Part shown: positions 1 through 9,135 of the stretch, one piece after another
Layout: each line of letters opens with the position of its first letter
Numbering within the stretch: the stretch's first letter is position 1
The notes under the pieces: model-generated
Seen by the model: the letters and a program-made list of their open reading frames with translations, nothing else
Database searches by the model: none
What the model was told of the DNA's origin: nothing
NCBI GenBank assembly: GCA_910575725.1
Contig: CAJTFE010000019.1
Coordinates: 21,448-85,447, forward strand
Length of the DNA: 64,000 nucleotides
Reading direction: 5' to 3'
Source of the DNA: Clostridia bacterium
Lineage (GTDB): Bacteria > Bacillota > Clostridia > Lachnospirales > Lachnospiraceae
Made by a program: the position numbers and the translations under genes

Positions 1-278
1 ATGATGAGTGGCGGCAGTACGGTTCCCAGCACCGTTATCAAAGCCCCGAACACGCCTGCCACATGATATCCTACAAGAATAGACGCATTGACAGCGATTG
101 CACCGGGTGAGGATTGTGCGATTGCTGTCAAGTCCATCATTTCCTGTTCCTCTATCCAGTGCAGCTCATCAACAAATTTTTTCTGCATTAAAGGTATAAT
201 TACAAATCCACCTCCGAACGTGCAGGCGCTTAACTGAAAAGTAGATAAAAATAGCTTTGTAAATGTATTTTGTTTCAA
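1..278 (-). CDS. Chromate transporter (ChrA family), N-terminal part, cut by window edge
   Basis: Reading the minus strand from a TTG at 278 gives about 92 codons that run off the window. The product has the start of a CHR-family inner-membrane transporter: a first helix with the motif FGGGFVIIPLM, then a segment AIAQSSPGAIAVN typical of the family, then a glycine-rich second helix. The TTG start was chosen because AAGGAGGG lies 7 bases upstream and no ATG is in a better place. CHR proteins in Firmicutes are often encoded as half-size pairs and may export chromate or import sulfate-like anions; the real substrate cannot be told here. It is divergent from the LysR gene at 385, its probable regulator. 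Confidence 0.75.
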   Translation of the reverse strand, partial: MKQNTFTKLFLSTFQLSACTFGGGFVIIPLMQKKFVDELHWIEEQEMMDLTAIAQSSPGAIAVNASILVGYHVAGVFGALITVLGTVLPPLI

Positions 279-299
279 TGTGCTTCCCTCCTTATGCAC

Positions 300-345
300 A
301 TAAGTATAACACTTGCTTTTTGATAAAGGAAATAATATAATTTTA
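300..345. promoter_or_regulatory. Divergent promoter region, chrA / lysR
   Basis: On the plus strand TTGCTT (313-318) and TATAAT (336-341) are 17 bases apart and would serve the LysR gene. On the minus strand a TATACT box (308-303) would serve the chromate transporter gene. The AT-rich stretch 330-375 could hold the LysR operator, but no clear T-N11-A palindrome stands out. Confidence 0.5.
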
Positions 346-384
346 TCTATATAATAAGTGAATTTATATAAGGTGGGATAAAAT

Positions 385-1299
385 ATGACAATACGGCACT
401 TAAAAATATTCTTAACGGTTTGCAAAAATAATTTCAATACAACAAAGGCTGCAGAACAACTCCACATGACACAGCCCGCAGTTAGTCTTGCTGTCAAGGA
501 ATTAGAGCAGTATTATGGTGTATTTCTATTTGACAGAATCGGAAAAAGGCTTAAAATCACAGAAGCAGGACAACGGTTTTATGAGTATTCTATCCATATC
601 ACCTCCATGTTTGATGATATGGAAAAAGCAATGAAAGACTGGGATTCTTTTGGCATTATAAGAATCGGAGCAAGCATAACTATTGGTTCACAGTTTCTTC
701 CCTGCTATATGAAAGCATTTTATAATCGCTATCCTGGTACAGAGATAAAAGTAACCATCAGTCCATCAGAGCAGTTGGAACAGAAAATATTGAATAATGA
801 ATTGGATTTTATACTGATTGAGGGTATTTCCCATACACCGGCTTTTGTTTCAGAAGAATATAGGGAAGACAATCTAACTGTTATCTGCCCGGCAGACAGT
901 GGTTTTTATCCGGGGCAGCTGCTTTCCGTTGAAGAATTTCGCCAACAAAATTTTCTTCTTCGTGAACATGGAAGCGGCACCCGCGAAACCTTTGAACGGG
1001 TAGTTGAAGCTGCTGGATTTTCTGTTTCCCCTATCTGGGAAGCCATGAGTACCACGGCTTTAGTAAATGCTGTTATCAACGGGCTTGGAATTGCCGTATT
1101 GCCGCATCATATGGTAATCGGGCCAATAGAACGCGGTCTTGTTGTTGCTGTCCATGTAAAAGGACTTAGTTTCAAACGAAAGTTCCATATCGTCTATCAT
1201 AAAGAAAAATTCCTTACTTCATCAGCGAAAGCCTTTATGGATTTGTGTCGAAATTATGATATGGATTATCCGCTGCCCAAATATAACGGATTGTATTAG
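385..1299 (+). CDS. LysR-family transcriptional regulator
   Basis: A 304-residue LysR-type regulator of usual length. Residues 1-60 form the winged helix-turn-helix (TIRHLKIFLTV, TKAAEQLHMTQPAVSLAVKELE, GVFLFDRIGKRLKIT). Residues about 90-290 are the periplasmic-binding-like effector domain. The gene is divergent from the chromate transporter gene, an arrangement in which LysR proteins usually control the neighbour. An AGGTGGG ribosome site lies about 8 bases before the ATG. The effector is unknown. Confidence 0.85.
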   Translation: MTIRHLKIFLTVCKNNFNTTKAAEQLHMTQPAVSLAVKELEQYYGVFLFDRIGKRLKITEAGQRFYEYSIHITSMFDDMEKAMKDWDSFGIIRIGASITIGSQFLPCYMKAFYNRYPGTEIKVTISPSEQLEQKILNNELDFILIEGISHTPAFVSEEYREDNLTVICPADSGFYPGQLLSVEEFRQQNFLLREHGSGTRETFERVVEAAGFSVSPIWEAMSTTALVNAVINGLGIAVLPHHMVIGPIERGLVVAVHVKGLSFKRKFHIVYHKEKFLTSSAKAFMDLCRNYDMDYPLPKYNGLY

Positions 1300-1432
1300 A
1301 ATGAGATCCAAGCTCTATCATCAGCTTCATTTCTTGCTTTCGTAAAAAACATACGGAATTATGGGGAATTGTCAATCAAACTAATAATGCATGGTGTGTG
1401 ATAGGCGGCATGAAAAGGAGAATGGGGCAGAT

Positions 1433-2236
1433 ATGAAAGGAAAGATTATGCGCCATGTTGTTTCTTTGTGTGGGGGAGCAACAGCTGCTCTATTATTGAC
1501 TGGCTGTAATCCAACAGCAGGCGCAACAGAATATGAGGTAATATATCCGTCCGGTTACAGCAGGGATTCCTATGCGTATGATGAAAAATCGCCTATTGAG
1601 GGAAGTTCCTGTTATCTTCAGTGGGAAGAAGCGGATGATTACAAGAAAACCTATGACTACGATATACATATCCTGGATGAAAATGGTTCTGTATTATATG
1701 AATATCCCGATATGGGGAGCAAAGCCATGCGTGGGAGTGTGCAGGAAGATGGTAATACCTGGGTTTGTGCGGAGCATTGGACAGCTCCACACCACAATGG
1801 CTATGTGGAAGGCTGGCTGAAAGAAAGCGATCTGCTTTTGATCGATCTGAGTTGCGGCGAGATTCTGTTTCAGGATAAGGCAGGAGAAAATGAATTTTAC
1901 CTCACTTCAAATGGAACACGATGCTATTTCTATCTCCCTGGAAAAGAAGAAAGCGACAAGCTGTTTGGATTGATAAAGATACCTGCGGAAAATGCGGTAA
2001 TCTATTACAGAGATACTTCGGACTGGACGCAGAAACACACGGTTTACACGTTTGATTATGTGTCAGAGCCTGATATTGATACAAGTAACGGAGTTTTAAC
2101 ACGTATCAAATTTTATATATCTGAAAACCAGCTTAAAGTGGCATGGACATCTTATGAATCGGTCGGGAATGGGAATTGGGAGTACCTGGAGAAAAAGGCT
2201 TATGAAATCCCACTTGCCGAAAATGCTTTTCAGTGA
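1433..2236 (+). CDS. Putative lipoprotein of unknown function
   Basis: A 267-residue protein with a lipoprotein signal: basic start MKGKIMRH, hydrophobic stretch, lipobox LLTGC with the lipidated Cys at residue 25. The rest is polar with many Tyr, Trp and Asp, consistent with a secreted beta-rich domain. I recognise no family. The ATG at 1433 was preferred to an upstream in-frame GTG or ATG because it puts the signal peptide at the N-terminus and follows AAAGGAG. It is followed by gene debris and then the inserted element at 2557. Confidence 0.6.
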   Translation: MKGKIMRHVVSLCGGATAALLLTGCNPTAGATEYEVIYPSGYSRDSYAYDEKSPIEGSSCYLQWEEADDYKKTYDYDIHILDENGSVLYEYPDMGSKAMRGSVQEDGNTWVCAEHWTAPHHNGYVEGWLKESDLLLIDLSCGEILFQDKAGENEFYLTSNGTRCYFYLPGKEESDKLFGLIKIPAENAVIYYRDTSDWTQKHTVYTFDYVSEPDIDTSNGVLTRIKFYISENQLKVAWTSYESVGNGNWEYLEKKAYEIPLAENAFQ

Positions 2237-2239
2237 GCT

Positions 2240-2443
2240 AAAAGCACAGATGAGGTGGTACGGGCTATGGAGGACAGTTTTGGTCGATAATGGCTGGACA
2301 GGAATGACAGGATTTCGCTGTTCCACTGTATCCAGGAGCTGAAGGGGAAAGAAGAGGTGCTGGATTATTTCCTGGATTATCTGTCCACAGAGGAAAATCC
2401 TACTTTGCTGATTTATGCCGTCTGGTGCACGGAGGGCATATAA
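2240..2443 (+). pseudogene. Decayed reading frame before the split XRE gene
   Basis: In the frame ending at TAA 2441-2443 the translation looks protein-like (for example KGKEEVLDYFLDYLSTEEN), but there is no start codon downstream of an in-frame TAA at 2288-2290. It ends exactly where the XRE gene begins (ATG at 2444), as if two coupled genes once stood here. The family is not recognised. Confidence 0.35.
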
Positions 2444-2556
2444 ATGGTGTTTGCTGACAAGTTACAGAGTTTACGGAAATCAAAGGGGTTGTCACAAGAA
2501 GAGGCGGCTGAAAAGTGCAATGTCACAAGACAGTCCGTATCAAAATGGGAAACGGG
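2444..2556 (+). pseudogene. XRE-family regulator, 5' fragment (interrupted by the inserted element)
   Basis: The first 37 codons of a Cro/C1-type HTH protein (KLQSLRKSKGLSQEEAAEKC, VTRQSVSKWETG). The helix-turn-helix is typical, but the frame runs into foreign sequence at 2557 and stops at 2570-2572. The missing continuation (GYPETEKLLILCEILDVDLD) is found in the same frame at 10922, on the far side of the 8.4-kb element. Joining codon 2555-2557 to codon 10922-10924 restores an uninterrupted reading. Confidence 0.85.
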
Positions 2557-2557
2557 A

Positions 2558-2579
2558 GTTTCCCATAGTTAAAGATACC
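2558..2579 (+). repeat. Left terminal inverted repeat / attL arm
   Basis: Begins GTTTCCCATAG next to core GG (2555-2556). Its reverse complement matches 10899-10920 at 18 of 22 positions. Joined with the right end it would form the attP of the circular element. Confidence 0.75.
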
Positions 2580-2653
2580 ACACCAAACATACCACACCAA
2601 ACATAACAACACCACGCTTATACGGGACTTAGCACACCCCAAAAGAACATACA

Positions 2654-2696
2654 GAAATCCCCCATAAGCAACAAGGTTTGCTTTATGTGGGATTTC
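2654..2696. terminator. Bidirectional hairpin terminator after the ABC operon
   Basis: Stem GAAATCCCCCATAAGCAA pairs with TTGCTTTATGTGGGATTTC with small mismatches, and T-rich sequence follows. It lies just past the permease stop codon (2721) on the minus strand, inside the element. Confidence 0.6.
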
Positions 2697-2720
2697 TTGT
2701 TTTAATTGTCGTTTTTGAAA

Positions 2721-5201
2721 TTATTCAACAGTCTCAATAGAATCCACAATGCTCATTCTTGCAATAGAACGCAGAGGAATTGCCGTTGCAAGCAGGCAGG
2801 CCACAATAGAAATAATCGCAGCTTCCACAATCGCCATAACCGGAACAGCGACAAGCTGTAAAGCATCGGTCTGTGCTGCTCCGACAAAGATACAGCAGAC
2901 ATAGCCAAACACCATTCCAATCACTGACGCAATGATACCGTAATAAGCGCCCTCCCACAGAAATGTTTTATAAAGGCTTGCGGCACTCATTCCAATAGCC
3001 CGCTGCATCCCGATTTCACCGACACGAGTATGAATATTGCTGTAAACGGTATTGATGATGTTCAGGATGCCAATGATACCGATAAAGATGATAAGCACCC
3101 AGCACAGCATTTTGATCTGTGCAAAGCTTTCTATCATCTCATTGCTGCTTTGGAGATAGGAAAGCCAATGTGTTCCTGGATAATTGCTGCACCAGCTATC
3201 CAACCAGCTTTCAAAGGTATCTGTATCGGCGTTATCCTGTAATGTAGGATAGACTTCTGAATAACTGTCGTTTCCGAGCAGTAAACAGTATATTTCGTCA
3301 TTCACGATGAGTTGAACACCATTCGTAAAGCCATCATTATTGATTGTGATTGCTGTATCGATCAATCCTAATACACGAAGTGTTCTGTCTCCCAGTTGAA
3401 TGGTATCACCTACGGTAAGATCAGTCTGCTGAACAGTTGTATCTCCATAAGAAAAGGCAATGGGATTTTTTACAAGGCAGCCTGTTCCATCTTTCAAAGC
3501 CTGTTTATCCTGAGCAGACAAGTTAGGAGCATAGATTTGTAATTGTGCTTCATCCACATTTACAAGCTGCAAGGTTTCATGACTCTGTACGGAAAGATCA
3601 GTTTCAAAGGGCAGTATATCACCGGCACCTGGCATAAATACAGAAAGCCGTGTAGTGGAAACACTTTCTACTGCGTCATTTTCCGTTAATGTTTTTACGG
3701 CTTCTGATGGGATGCCAACGGTTTCATTTGTAACTGCATAGTCGCTGAAATACATGTCCTGAACGGAACTGCTGGCATCAAGCAGCCCTGTAAAGTTCTG
3801 CAAGGCAACAAATACGGTAATACTCATAACCAAAGACAGAATGGTAACTGCTGTTCTTCCACGCCCTCGTTTTAGGTTGAGCTTTGCATAATAGGCTTCA
3901 AAATTACGTATGTTGCGGTTCCTTTTTATCCTGCGTTTGATTTTCACAGTCTGCCCCGACATAGCAACAGTAGGAGATACATGGGATGCGTACCGGGCAG
4001 CAGGAAAGGCAGCTAGCAGAGCAAACAGAAGTATGACTGCGATACTGGCAAAGAGCATCGGTAGTTTTACCGTACTGGCGGTGTTGATTGCAGAGTTCAA
4101 TTCGGAAGTGCTGTTTGCCATGAACAGATCGGGATTGAGAAGCCCCGTAGCCACAATCAATACACCTTTTGCCGACAATATACCGAGCAGCAATCCGATA
4201 GGAATACCGGCTCCACAGAGAATCAAAAGCTGCAAAGAAACCAAACGATAGATTTGCCCTCGTTCTCCACCAATCGCACGAAGTGTTCCGTATTCTTTGA
4301 TGCGTTTTGTGATAGAGATTTTCAGAATGTTGTAGATTACCAGCCCAGCCGCCAGCAAGACCAGCACACCCACCAAAATACACGCCGCAGTCATAAATGA
4401 AAATCCCGTACCGGTATCGCTGTCTGCCGCTTCATCATAGGAAATACCAATAGCGTCAAGCAAAACCCAGTTATATTGGATATACCGTTCATCCACGTTC
4501 AAATCTTCTGCGAGAGCATAAATGATGCTTTGAAAATTCTGCTTGTCATAAGTCTTAAAATCTGTGGAATAAAGCAGATACTCTTTTGGCAACAGTTCTT
4601 CTGCGGTTCCCTCCCCGACAATCCCCTCAACCGTACCAGATGCGTAGCCGATATAGCTGCTTTCCAGAATGCCCGTCAATACAAAATCAACAGAATATTC
4701 TAACTCTGACAGCGATCCATCCATAACGGAAACACTCAAATCCAGAGAAACGGTATCGCCAATTACAGCGTCCAATCCAAGATATTGAAGCGCATCCTCC
4801 GACAGGGCAATCTCATTCGCTTCCTCTGGTAATCGTCCCTCTTTTACGTTTCCGATTGCCGGGTACATAGATAATGCGTTATCGTGATATTCCCGAAGAT
4901 ATAAAGATAAACTACTGTTGCCTAATGGTGTGCTGCCGATAAAGATCGTATCGCCTACATCATATAGGCGATCATCTTCATGCAGCTTTTGCGCCTGTTC
5001 CTTGCCAAGCTGATGAAAGGTTGCATAACGGTTTCCGTTCAGACCCGCCGCCTGCTGAATACGCATGGATTGCAATATACCAATAGACTGACCGATCACT
5101 GTCGTCATAATCGTGGACATGATAACTGCAACCAAGATCAGGATTGCCGTGATTTTCTGTGCTTTCAGTTCTTTCCATGCAAGAGCTAAATAAGATTTCA
5201 T
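2721..5201 (-). CDS. ABC transporter permease, FtsX/MacB-like, two FtsX domains
   Basis: An 826-residue membrane protein with an N-terminal anchor (TAILILVAVIMSTIMTTVIG), a large extracytoplasmic domain, three helices around residues 270-410 (ILVGVLVLLAAGLVIYNILK), a second anchor near 460, a second outer domain and three C-terminal helices. This is the FtsX-fold permease used by MacB/LolC-type exporters. The start is the ATG at 5201, which overlaps the ATPase stop as ATGA and so suggests translational coupling; an in-frame extension further upstream would lie inside the ATPase gene. With the neighbouring kinase and response regulator it resembles antimicrobial-peptide sensing and export modules, but the substrate is unknown. 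Confidence 0.8.
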   Translation of the reverse strand: MKSYLALAWKELKAQKITAILILVAVIMSTIMTTVIGQSIGILQSMRIQQAAGLNGNRYATFHQLGKEQAQKLHEDDRLYDVGDTIFIGSTPLGNSSLSLYLREYHDNALSMYPAIGNVKEGRLPEEANEIALSEDALQYLGLDAVIGDTVSLDLSVSVMDGSLSELEYSVDFVLTGILESSYIGYASGTVEGIVGEGTAEELLPKEYLLYSTDFKTYDKQNFQSIIYALAEDLNVDERYIQYNWVLLDAIGISYDEAADSDTGTGFSFMTAACILVGVLVLLAAGLVIYNILKISITKRIKEYGTLRAIGGERGQIYRLVSLQLLILCGAGIPIGLLLGILSAKGVLIVATGLLNPDLFMANSTSELNSAINTASTVKLPMLFASIAVILLFALLAAFPAARYASHVSPTVAMSGQTVKIKRRIKRNRNIRNFEAYYAKLNLKRGRGRTAVTILSLVMSITVFVALQNFTGLLDASSSVQDMYFSDYAVTNETVGIPSEAVKTLTENDAVESVSTTRLSVFMPGAGDILPFETDLSVQSHETLQLVNVDEAQLQIYAPNLSAQDKQALKDGTGCLVKNPIAFSYGDTTVQQTDLTVGDTIQLGDRTLRVLGLIDTAITINNDGFTNGVQLIVNDEIYCLLLGNDSYSEVYPTLQDNADTDTFESWLDSWCSNYPGTHWLSYLQSSNEMIESFAQIKMLCWVLIIFIGIIGILNIINTVYSNIHTRVGEIGMQRAIGMSAASLYKTFLWEGAYYGIIASVIGMVFGYVCCIFVGAAQTDALQLVAVPVMAIVEAAIISIVACLLATAIPLRSIARMSIVDSIETVE

Positions 5202-5872
5202 CTTGCTGTCACCTCCGAAAGAACACCGTCCACAATTACAAATTGCCGGTCTGCCATTTTTGCAATGCGACTGTCGTGCGTGATGATAACCAGCGTTTTC
5301 CCCATCTTTTTCCATATGCTTTGTAGCATTTCCATAACCTCGCCGCCGCTCTTGCTGTCCAGATTTCCAGTCGGTTCGTCAGCAAAAATAATATCCGGCT
5401 TTGCGATCAGGGCGTGGGCAATCGCTACACGTTGTTGCTGACCGCCGGAAAGTTCATGGGGCAAATGGGTCAGCCGTTCACGAATACCTAACAAATCCGT
5501 AAGCTGATTTAGATATACTTCGTCCGGCTGCTTTTTGTCCAGAAGCAGGGGCATGATGATGTTTTCTTTTGCGGTCAGCACAGGGAGAAGATTGAATTGC
5601 TGAAAGATAAATCCGATGCGCCGACGGCGAAATGAGGACAGTTCTTTGTCATTAAAACGATAAATGTCTTTTCTATCGTATGTCAGACTGCCGGAAGTCG
5701 GCTTGTCCAGTCCAGACAGCAGGTGGAGCAAGGTACTTTTGCCGCTGCCAGATGGCCCCATAATAGAAATAAAATCGCTGGATGCAATTTCAAGGTTGAC
5801 TTGATCCAACGCAACGACACGGCTCTCGCCGCTGCCGTAGATTTTCGATAGTTCCTTTGCTTCAATGTTCAT
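5198..5872 (-). CDS. ABC transporter ATP-binding protein (MacB/LolD-type)
   Basis: A 224-residue ATPase with Walker A GPSGSGKST, Q-loop FQQFNLLP, signature LSGGQQQR, Walker B IIFADEPTGNLD and the switch histidine in VIITHD. It powers the FtsX-type permease encoded next (4-base overlap). The ATG at 5872 was chosen over an in-frame GTG at 5881 because AAGGAG sits 10 bases before the ATG but only about 1 base before the GTG. The leader carries a TTGAG direct repeat (5918-5937) shared with the regulator promoter. Confidence 0.88.
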   Translation of the reverse strand: MNIEAKELSKIYGSGESRVVALDQVNLEIASSDFISIMGPSGSGKSTLLHLLSGLDKPTSGSLTYDRKDIYRFNDKELSSFRRRRIGFIFQQFNLLPVLTAKENIIMPLLLDKKQPDEVYLNQLTDLLGIRERLTHLPHELSGGQQQRVAIAHALIAKPDIIFADEPTGNLDSKSGGEVMEMLQSIWKKMGKTLVIITHDSRIAKMADRQFVIVDGVLSEVTAR

Positions 5873-5917
5873 AAAAAACACTCTCCTTGTTTATAATATA
5901 AGGAGAGTGTAAAACAG

Positions 5918-5937
5918 AAATCTCAAAAAACGCTCAA
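5918..5937 (-). promoter_or_regulatory. Putative response-regulator box upstream of the ABC operon
   Basis: On the minus strand TTGAGCGTTTTTTGAGATTT holds two TTGAG half-sites one helical turn apart (11 bp), the usual layout for OmpR-family regulators. The same 19-20 bases recur at 7747-7766. A TATTAT -10-like box follows, and the site overlaps the stop codon of the kinase gene. Confidence 0.55.
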
Positions 5938-7025
5938 GGTTTCTGATTTATTTGGAAAGTAGCAGTAGCCGTTGCGCCATAACTTTTTCTGTTTTCCAGT
6001 GTAAGTGTTCCTCCATGCTTCAGACATAGTATCTGGCTGCTGTATAGCCCCATACCAAAGTGTGCGGAGTCTTCTTTCATTTTTCCAAACGGTTTCGGGC
6101 CGCTCTGTATTAACCCCACAGGATAGCCTGGCCCATCGTCTGTAACTGATAGATGCAAGAAGTTTCCGTTCTGTTCCAGATGAATTTCAATTTTACTCTT
6201 TGCAAACCGAGCCGCATTTTCAATTAGATTTTCAGCAACGGTTAAAACCAATCCATGATCTAATTGTATTGTCCCCTTATCAGGTGTGGAAACAGACGGT
6301 TCTAATGCTCCTGCAAGAATTTTTGCTGTTTCCTCTAATTCAGAATGTAGCAGTGAATATGAATACTCGTTTATCCGCACCGGCATTTGTTCTAATCGTT
6401 GGATGCTACTCATAGCTTCTACATACTGTTCAATCCGTAATGTATAGCTTTCCAATCTATCAATGGCTTGTTCATCTGCTGTGCCCTGCCGCAGTAATTT
6501 TATAGTTCCCTTTAAGACCGTGATCGGATTGCGCAAGTCATGGGAAAAGGCGGCATTTAGCCTTTTCCGTTCTTCTGCCTGCCGCCACAGTTCCTGATTT
6601 GATTTCAGGAGTTCTTCACGCATAGTATCAAAGGCGGTGCATAGCTGCCCCAATTCATCATCAGAATGGACAGGCATAGAAAAGTCAAGGTCATGGTTCC
6701 GAATCCGTGAAATCCCATTCTGTAACGTGGAGATTGGCTGTTTCAATTTGATATGATAATATAATATGCCGGATAGAGCCAGCCCGCCCATAGGGAGAAC
6801 AATGCAGGACACAATTTGAATGATACCAAGCATGGACAATATATTTTGCTGGGTCTCTGTGGGGGGTTCCATTTTAACGATTGAACCGTCTGCTAAAATT
6901 TCTATTCCACCGGAGGGAAAGGTGCTGCTGATTGAATTGCATATCATAAAGACTAAGCCTAACATCAGGAGAGCCACCAAAACACAGGAAGCAGATAGGA
7001 CGAGAAAAGTTTTCTTTAATTCCAT
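5934..7025 (-). CDS. Sensor histidine kinase
   Basis: A 363-residue membrane kinase. Two helices (about residues 8-30 and 64-90) bracket a short extracytoplasmic loop of about 35 residues. A HAMP linker follows (about 91-145), then the HisKA domain with H162 in AFSHDLRNPITVLKG and an HATPase domain (N box NLIENAARFA, DDGPGYP, FGMGLYSS). A short loop suits sensing in or at the membrane. The ATG at 7025 lies 5 bases past the response-regulator stop; an in-frame GTG at 7061 would overlap that gene. It should phosphorylate the regulator encoded just upstream. Confidence 0.85.
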   Translation of the reverse strand: MELKKTFLVLSASCVLVALLMLGLVFMICNSISSTFPSGGIEILADGSIVKMEPPTETQQNILSMLGIIQIVSCIVLPMGGLALSGILYYHIKLKQPISTLQNGISRIRNHDLDFSMPVHSDDELGQLCTAFDTMREELLKSNQELWRQAEERKRLNAAFSHDLRNPITVLKGTIKLLRQGTADEQAIDRLESYTLRIEQYVEAMSSIQRLEQMPVRINEYSYSLLHSELEETAKILAGALEPSVSTPDKGTIQLDHGLVLTVAENLIENAARFAKSKIEIHLEQNGNFLHLSVTDDGPGYPVGLIQSGPKPFGKMKEDSAHFGMGLYSSQILCLKHGGTLTLENRKSYGATATATFQINQKP

Positions 7026-7030
7026 ATTTT

Positions 7031-7702
7031 TCAGACGTTCCACCGATAACCACACCCCCAAACTGTATCAATATAACTGTGAAGCGTACAAGCAGCCAGC
7101 TTCGCTCGGATTTTCCTGATATGTTCCATAACAGTATCACTGTTACCCTCGCCGTCAAGTCCCCACATTGTTTCATAAATACGCTCCCGGTCAAATACCT
7201 GCCCGGCATTCAGCGAAAGCAGCTCCACAATATCAAATTCCCTTTTTGATAAAGCAACAGGTTCACCCGCCACTGTGACGGTTCGGGCTGAATAATCAAT
7301 CGTCAGTTCACCAAAGAAGCGAATTGTCGCTTTATTCCTGTGTCGCTGCTCCCTCCTCAGATGTGCGGCAACTCTCGCCCCTAATTCGTCCAGATCAAAA
7401 GGCTTAATGATATAATCGTCGGCACCTGCCTGAAAGCCGATGATTTTATCGGCAGATTCGACCCTTGCCGTCAAAAAAAGAATGGGGCAAGTAATAAGCC
7501 CCCGAATTTTCTGACAAAGGGTCAATCCGTCTATGTCCGGCATATTGATGTCGAGCAGGATTAAATCGGGCTGTCTTGCTAATTTTTGAAGTGCTTCATT
7601 TCCGCAATAAGCGGTCAACACCTCATATTGAGAAGAAAAATAACTCGCCATCATATCTACAATTCCCGGTTCATCATCAACAATAAGAAGCCTTTGTTTC
7701 AT
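7031..7702 (-). CDS. OmpR-family response regulator
   Basis: A 223-residue regulator. The receiver domain (1-115) has acidic residues DDE at 9-11, phospho-acceptor D51 in LILLDINMPD, T79 in LFLTAR and a lysine in IIKPF. The C-terminal winged helix (about 130-223) ends in SDTVMEHIRKIRAKL and WGCGYRW. It is the partner of the kinase that follows 5 bases later. A direct repeat upstream of both this gene and the ABC operon is the likely binding site, so the element probably turns on its own exporter. Confidence 0.88.
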   Translation of the reverse strand: MKQRLLIVDDEPGIVDMMASYFSSQYEVLTAYCGNEALQKLARQPDLILLDINMPDIDGLTLCQKIRGLITCPILFLTARVESADKIIGFQAGADDYIIKPFDLDELGARVAAHLRREQRHRNKATIRFFGELTIDYSARTVTVAGEPVALSKREFDIVELLSLNAGQVFDRERIYETMWGLDGEGNSDTVMEHIRKIRAKLAACTLHSYIDTVWGCGYRWNV

Positions 7703-7746
7703 GCTATCATCTCCATTTGCAATTCATAATATTTATCGTAACAGCC

Positions 7747-7766
7747 AAATCTCAAAAAACGCTCAA
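7747..7766 (-). promoter_or_regulatory. Putative response-regulator box upstream of the two-component operon
   Basis: A second copy of the TTGAG-N6-TTGAG direct repeat at 5918-5937; the two share 19 identical bases. On the minus strand a TATTAT box follows 18 bases after the second half-site, about 27 bases before the regulator start. This suggests autoregulation. Confidence 0.55.
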
Positions 7767-7792
7767 ACTTTTGCCGTCAGGAAAGTATAAAA

Positions 7793-8833
7793 TCAATAGA
7801 CTGATAAATTTATTATAATATTACTCTGCTGATACAGCCAGTCCGTAAATTCTTTCGGGCTGGCTGTCTTTTCTTTTACAGCCTTTTTTCTCTTCAATGC
7901 TTCTTTCTTGAACGCTTCAAAAGCAGTCAGCATTTCTTCCAGCCGGTCAGCCGGGAATCCCACTGTCCTCTTCGCTTTGTTGATCTTATTACGCCAGTTC
8001 TGGCACTCGTTTTTATAAAGCAAATCGTAGTTGTTTTCCCTTGCCCTCTCGTCAAACTCCCTCTTGTTTTGAAGCGCCTGTGCTTTGCGGCACTTATCGC
8101 TGCACAGCTCATACCGCTGGCTCTTTGCCAGAAAATATTTCCTGCAGACCTTGCACTGCCGGAAGCAAAGCCCCCAGTCATTCAGCCTGTTCAGATAATA
8201 GGTAACCAACGGGTAGAGGGACGCATAGGCAGACACACATTCTTCTGTGCGCCGGTTGTCCGGGAACCAGAGGTCAAGCCGGGTATCTTCTGACGGTGCG
8301 CCTTTGAAATAAAGGCTGCCAGCTTGAAAATGTTTCGGTTTTCCTGTCTCCCTGTCAAAGCTCATGGCTTCGTTATGGAATACCCCGTTCAGGCTGCTCA
8401 TTTTATCCATGAAGCGGTCACAGGCAGCGTTACGGTCACGGGGTTCTCTGGCAATCAGATAGCTGTTCCAGATACGGAACGCCACATACATTTTCAGAGG
8501 GTCGTTGCTAAGATATTTTCCCCAGAGAAATTCGCTTGCCGCCTGCTCCAGCTCCGGCTGTTTCCATCGGTTGGAGTGGAGGGCTTGCCGCAGTGGAGAA
8601 AGCCCGTATAAGTTCCAATTTCTGTCCGTGTCACGCTCAAAGTTTATCAAAAAAGTTCCCAGCGGGCGTGTCATATCACAAAGCACCTCTGTGTTTTGGC
8701 TCCCGTTCAGCCGGAAGCGGATCTGCTGTTCTTCCCCAATCAAAATCCGCTCTTTCATTTTCTTCCTGTTCAGCGTCAGGACAAACAAAATCCTCTCAAA
8801 ACATGGCTCATGCCGTATAAACTGATTCTCCAT
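7793..8833 (-). CDS. Zinc-ribbon protein of mobile elements (possibly DUF6076-like)
   Basis: A 346-residue protein. Residues 1-200 have no motif I can name. A treble-clef-like cluster follows, C-x2-C-x12-C-x3-C (CKVCRKYFLAKS, ELCSDKCRKAQ), then a basic helical tail (KKEALKRKKAVKEK). Such proteins recur in Clostridia integrative elements; the DUF6076 name is from memory and uncertain. The ATG at 8833 follows AGGGGATAGGG directly, and further in-frame starts upstream lie inside the promoter. It is transcribed away from the excisionase and recombinase genes. Confidence 0.6.
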   Translation of the reverse strand: MENQFIRHEPCFERILFVLTLNRKKMKERILIGEEQQIRFRLNGSQNTEVLCDMTRPLGTFLINFERDTDRNWNLYGLSPLRQALHSNRWKQPELEQAASEFLWGKYLSNDPLKMYVAFRIWNSYLIAREPRDRNAACDRFMDKMSSLNGVFHNEAMSFDRETGKPKHFQAGSLYFKGAPSEDTRLDLWFPDNRRTEECVSAYASLYPLVTYYLNRLNDWGLCFRQCKVCRKYFLAKSQRYELCSDKCRKAQALQNKREFDERARENNYDLLYKNECQNWRNKINKAKRTVGFPADRLEEMLTAFEAFKKEALKRKKAVKEKTASPKEFTDWLYQQSNIIINLSVY

Positions 8834-9135
8834 CCCTATCCCCTGCCTTTTCTTATGGTAATTATATAATTTAGTTATATTAGTTACACTCATGGTATCG
8901 CAGAAGCATTGTTTTGTCAAGGATAGTCCGCTATGATGATTGCAGTTGGTAATTTTGTGCTACACAGTACTTTGACAAGTGAATGACCGTCCAAAAGGGA
9001 TATGACCGGCAGGAAAAGTGACGCATCCGGCGCACCAATGCAGGGAAACACCGCAGGAATGGGGCAGGAAAACGGCTTTTGGGGAGAACGGCAACAGGAA
9101 GCATTTTAACCTATTTGATTTATGGGAGGAACAGA
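8834..9135. promoter_or_regulatory. Divergent intergenic region inside the element
   Basis: About 300 bases. On the minus strand TTGACA (8919-8914) and TACCAT (8896-8891) are 17 bases apart and fit a promoter for the zinc-ribbon gene. The right half (9006-9146) is an open frame ending in FDLWEEQNER whose stop overlaps the excisionase start; it looks like the 3' remnant of a lost upstream gene. A good ribosome site GGGAGGA lies at 9124-9130. Confidence 0.45.

Noticed and set aside
3904..4383. Second frame opposite and inside the ABC permease gene
   Set aside because: Overlaps the permease membrane region in another frame; no independent evidence.
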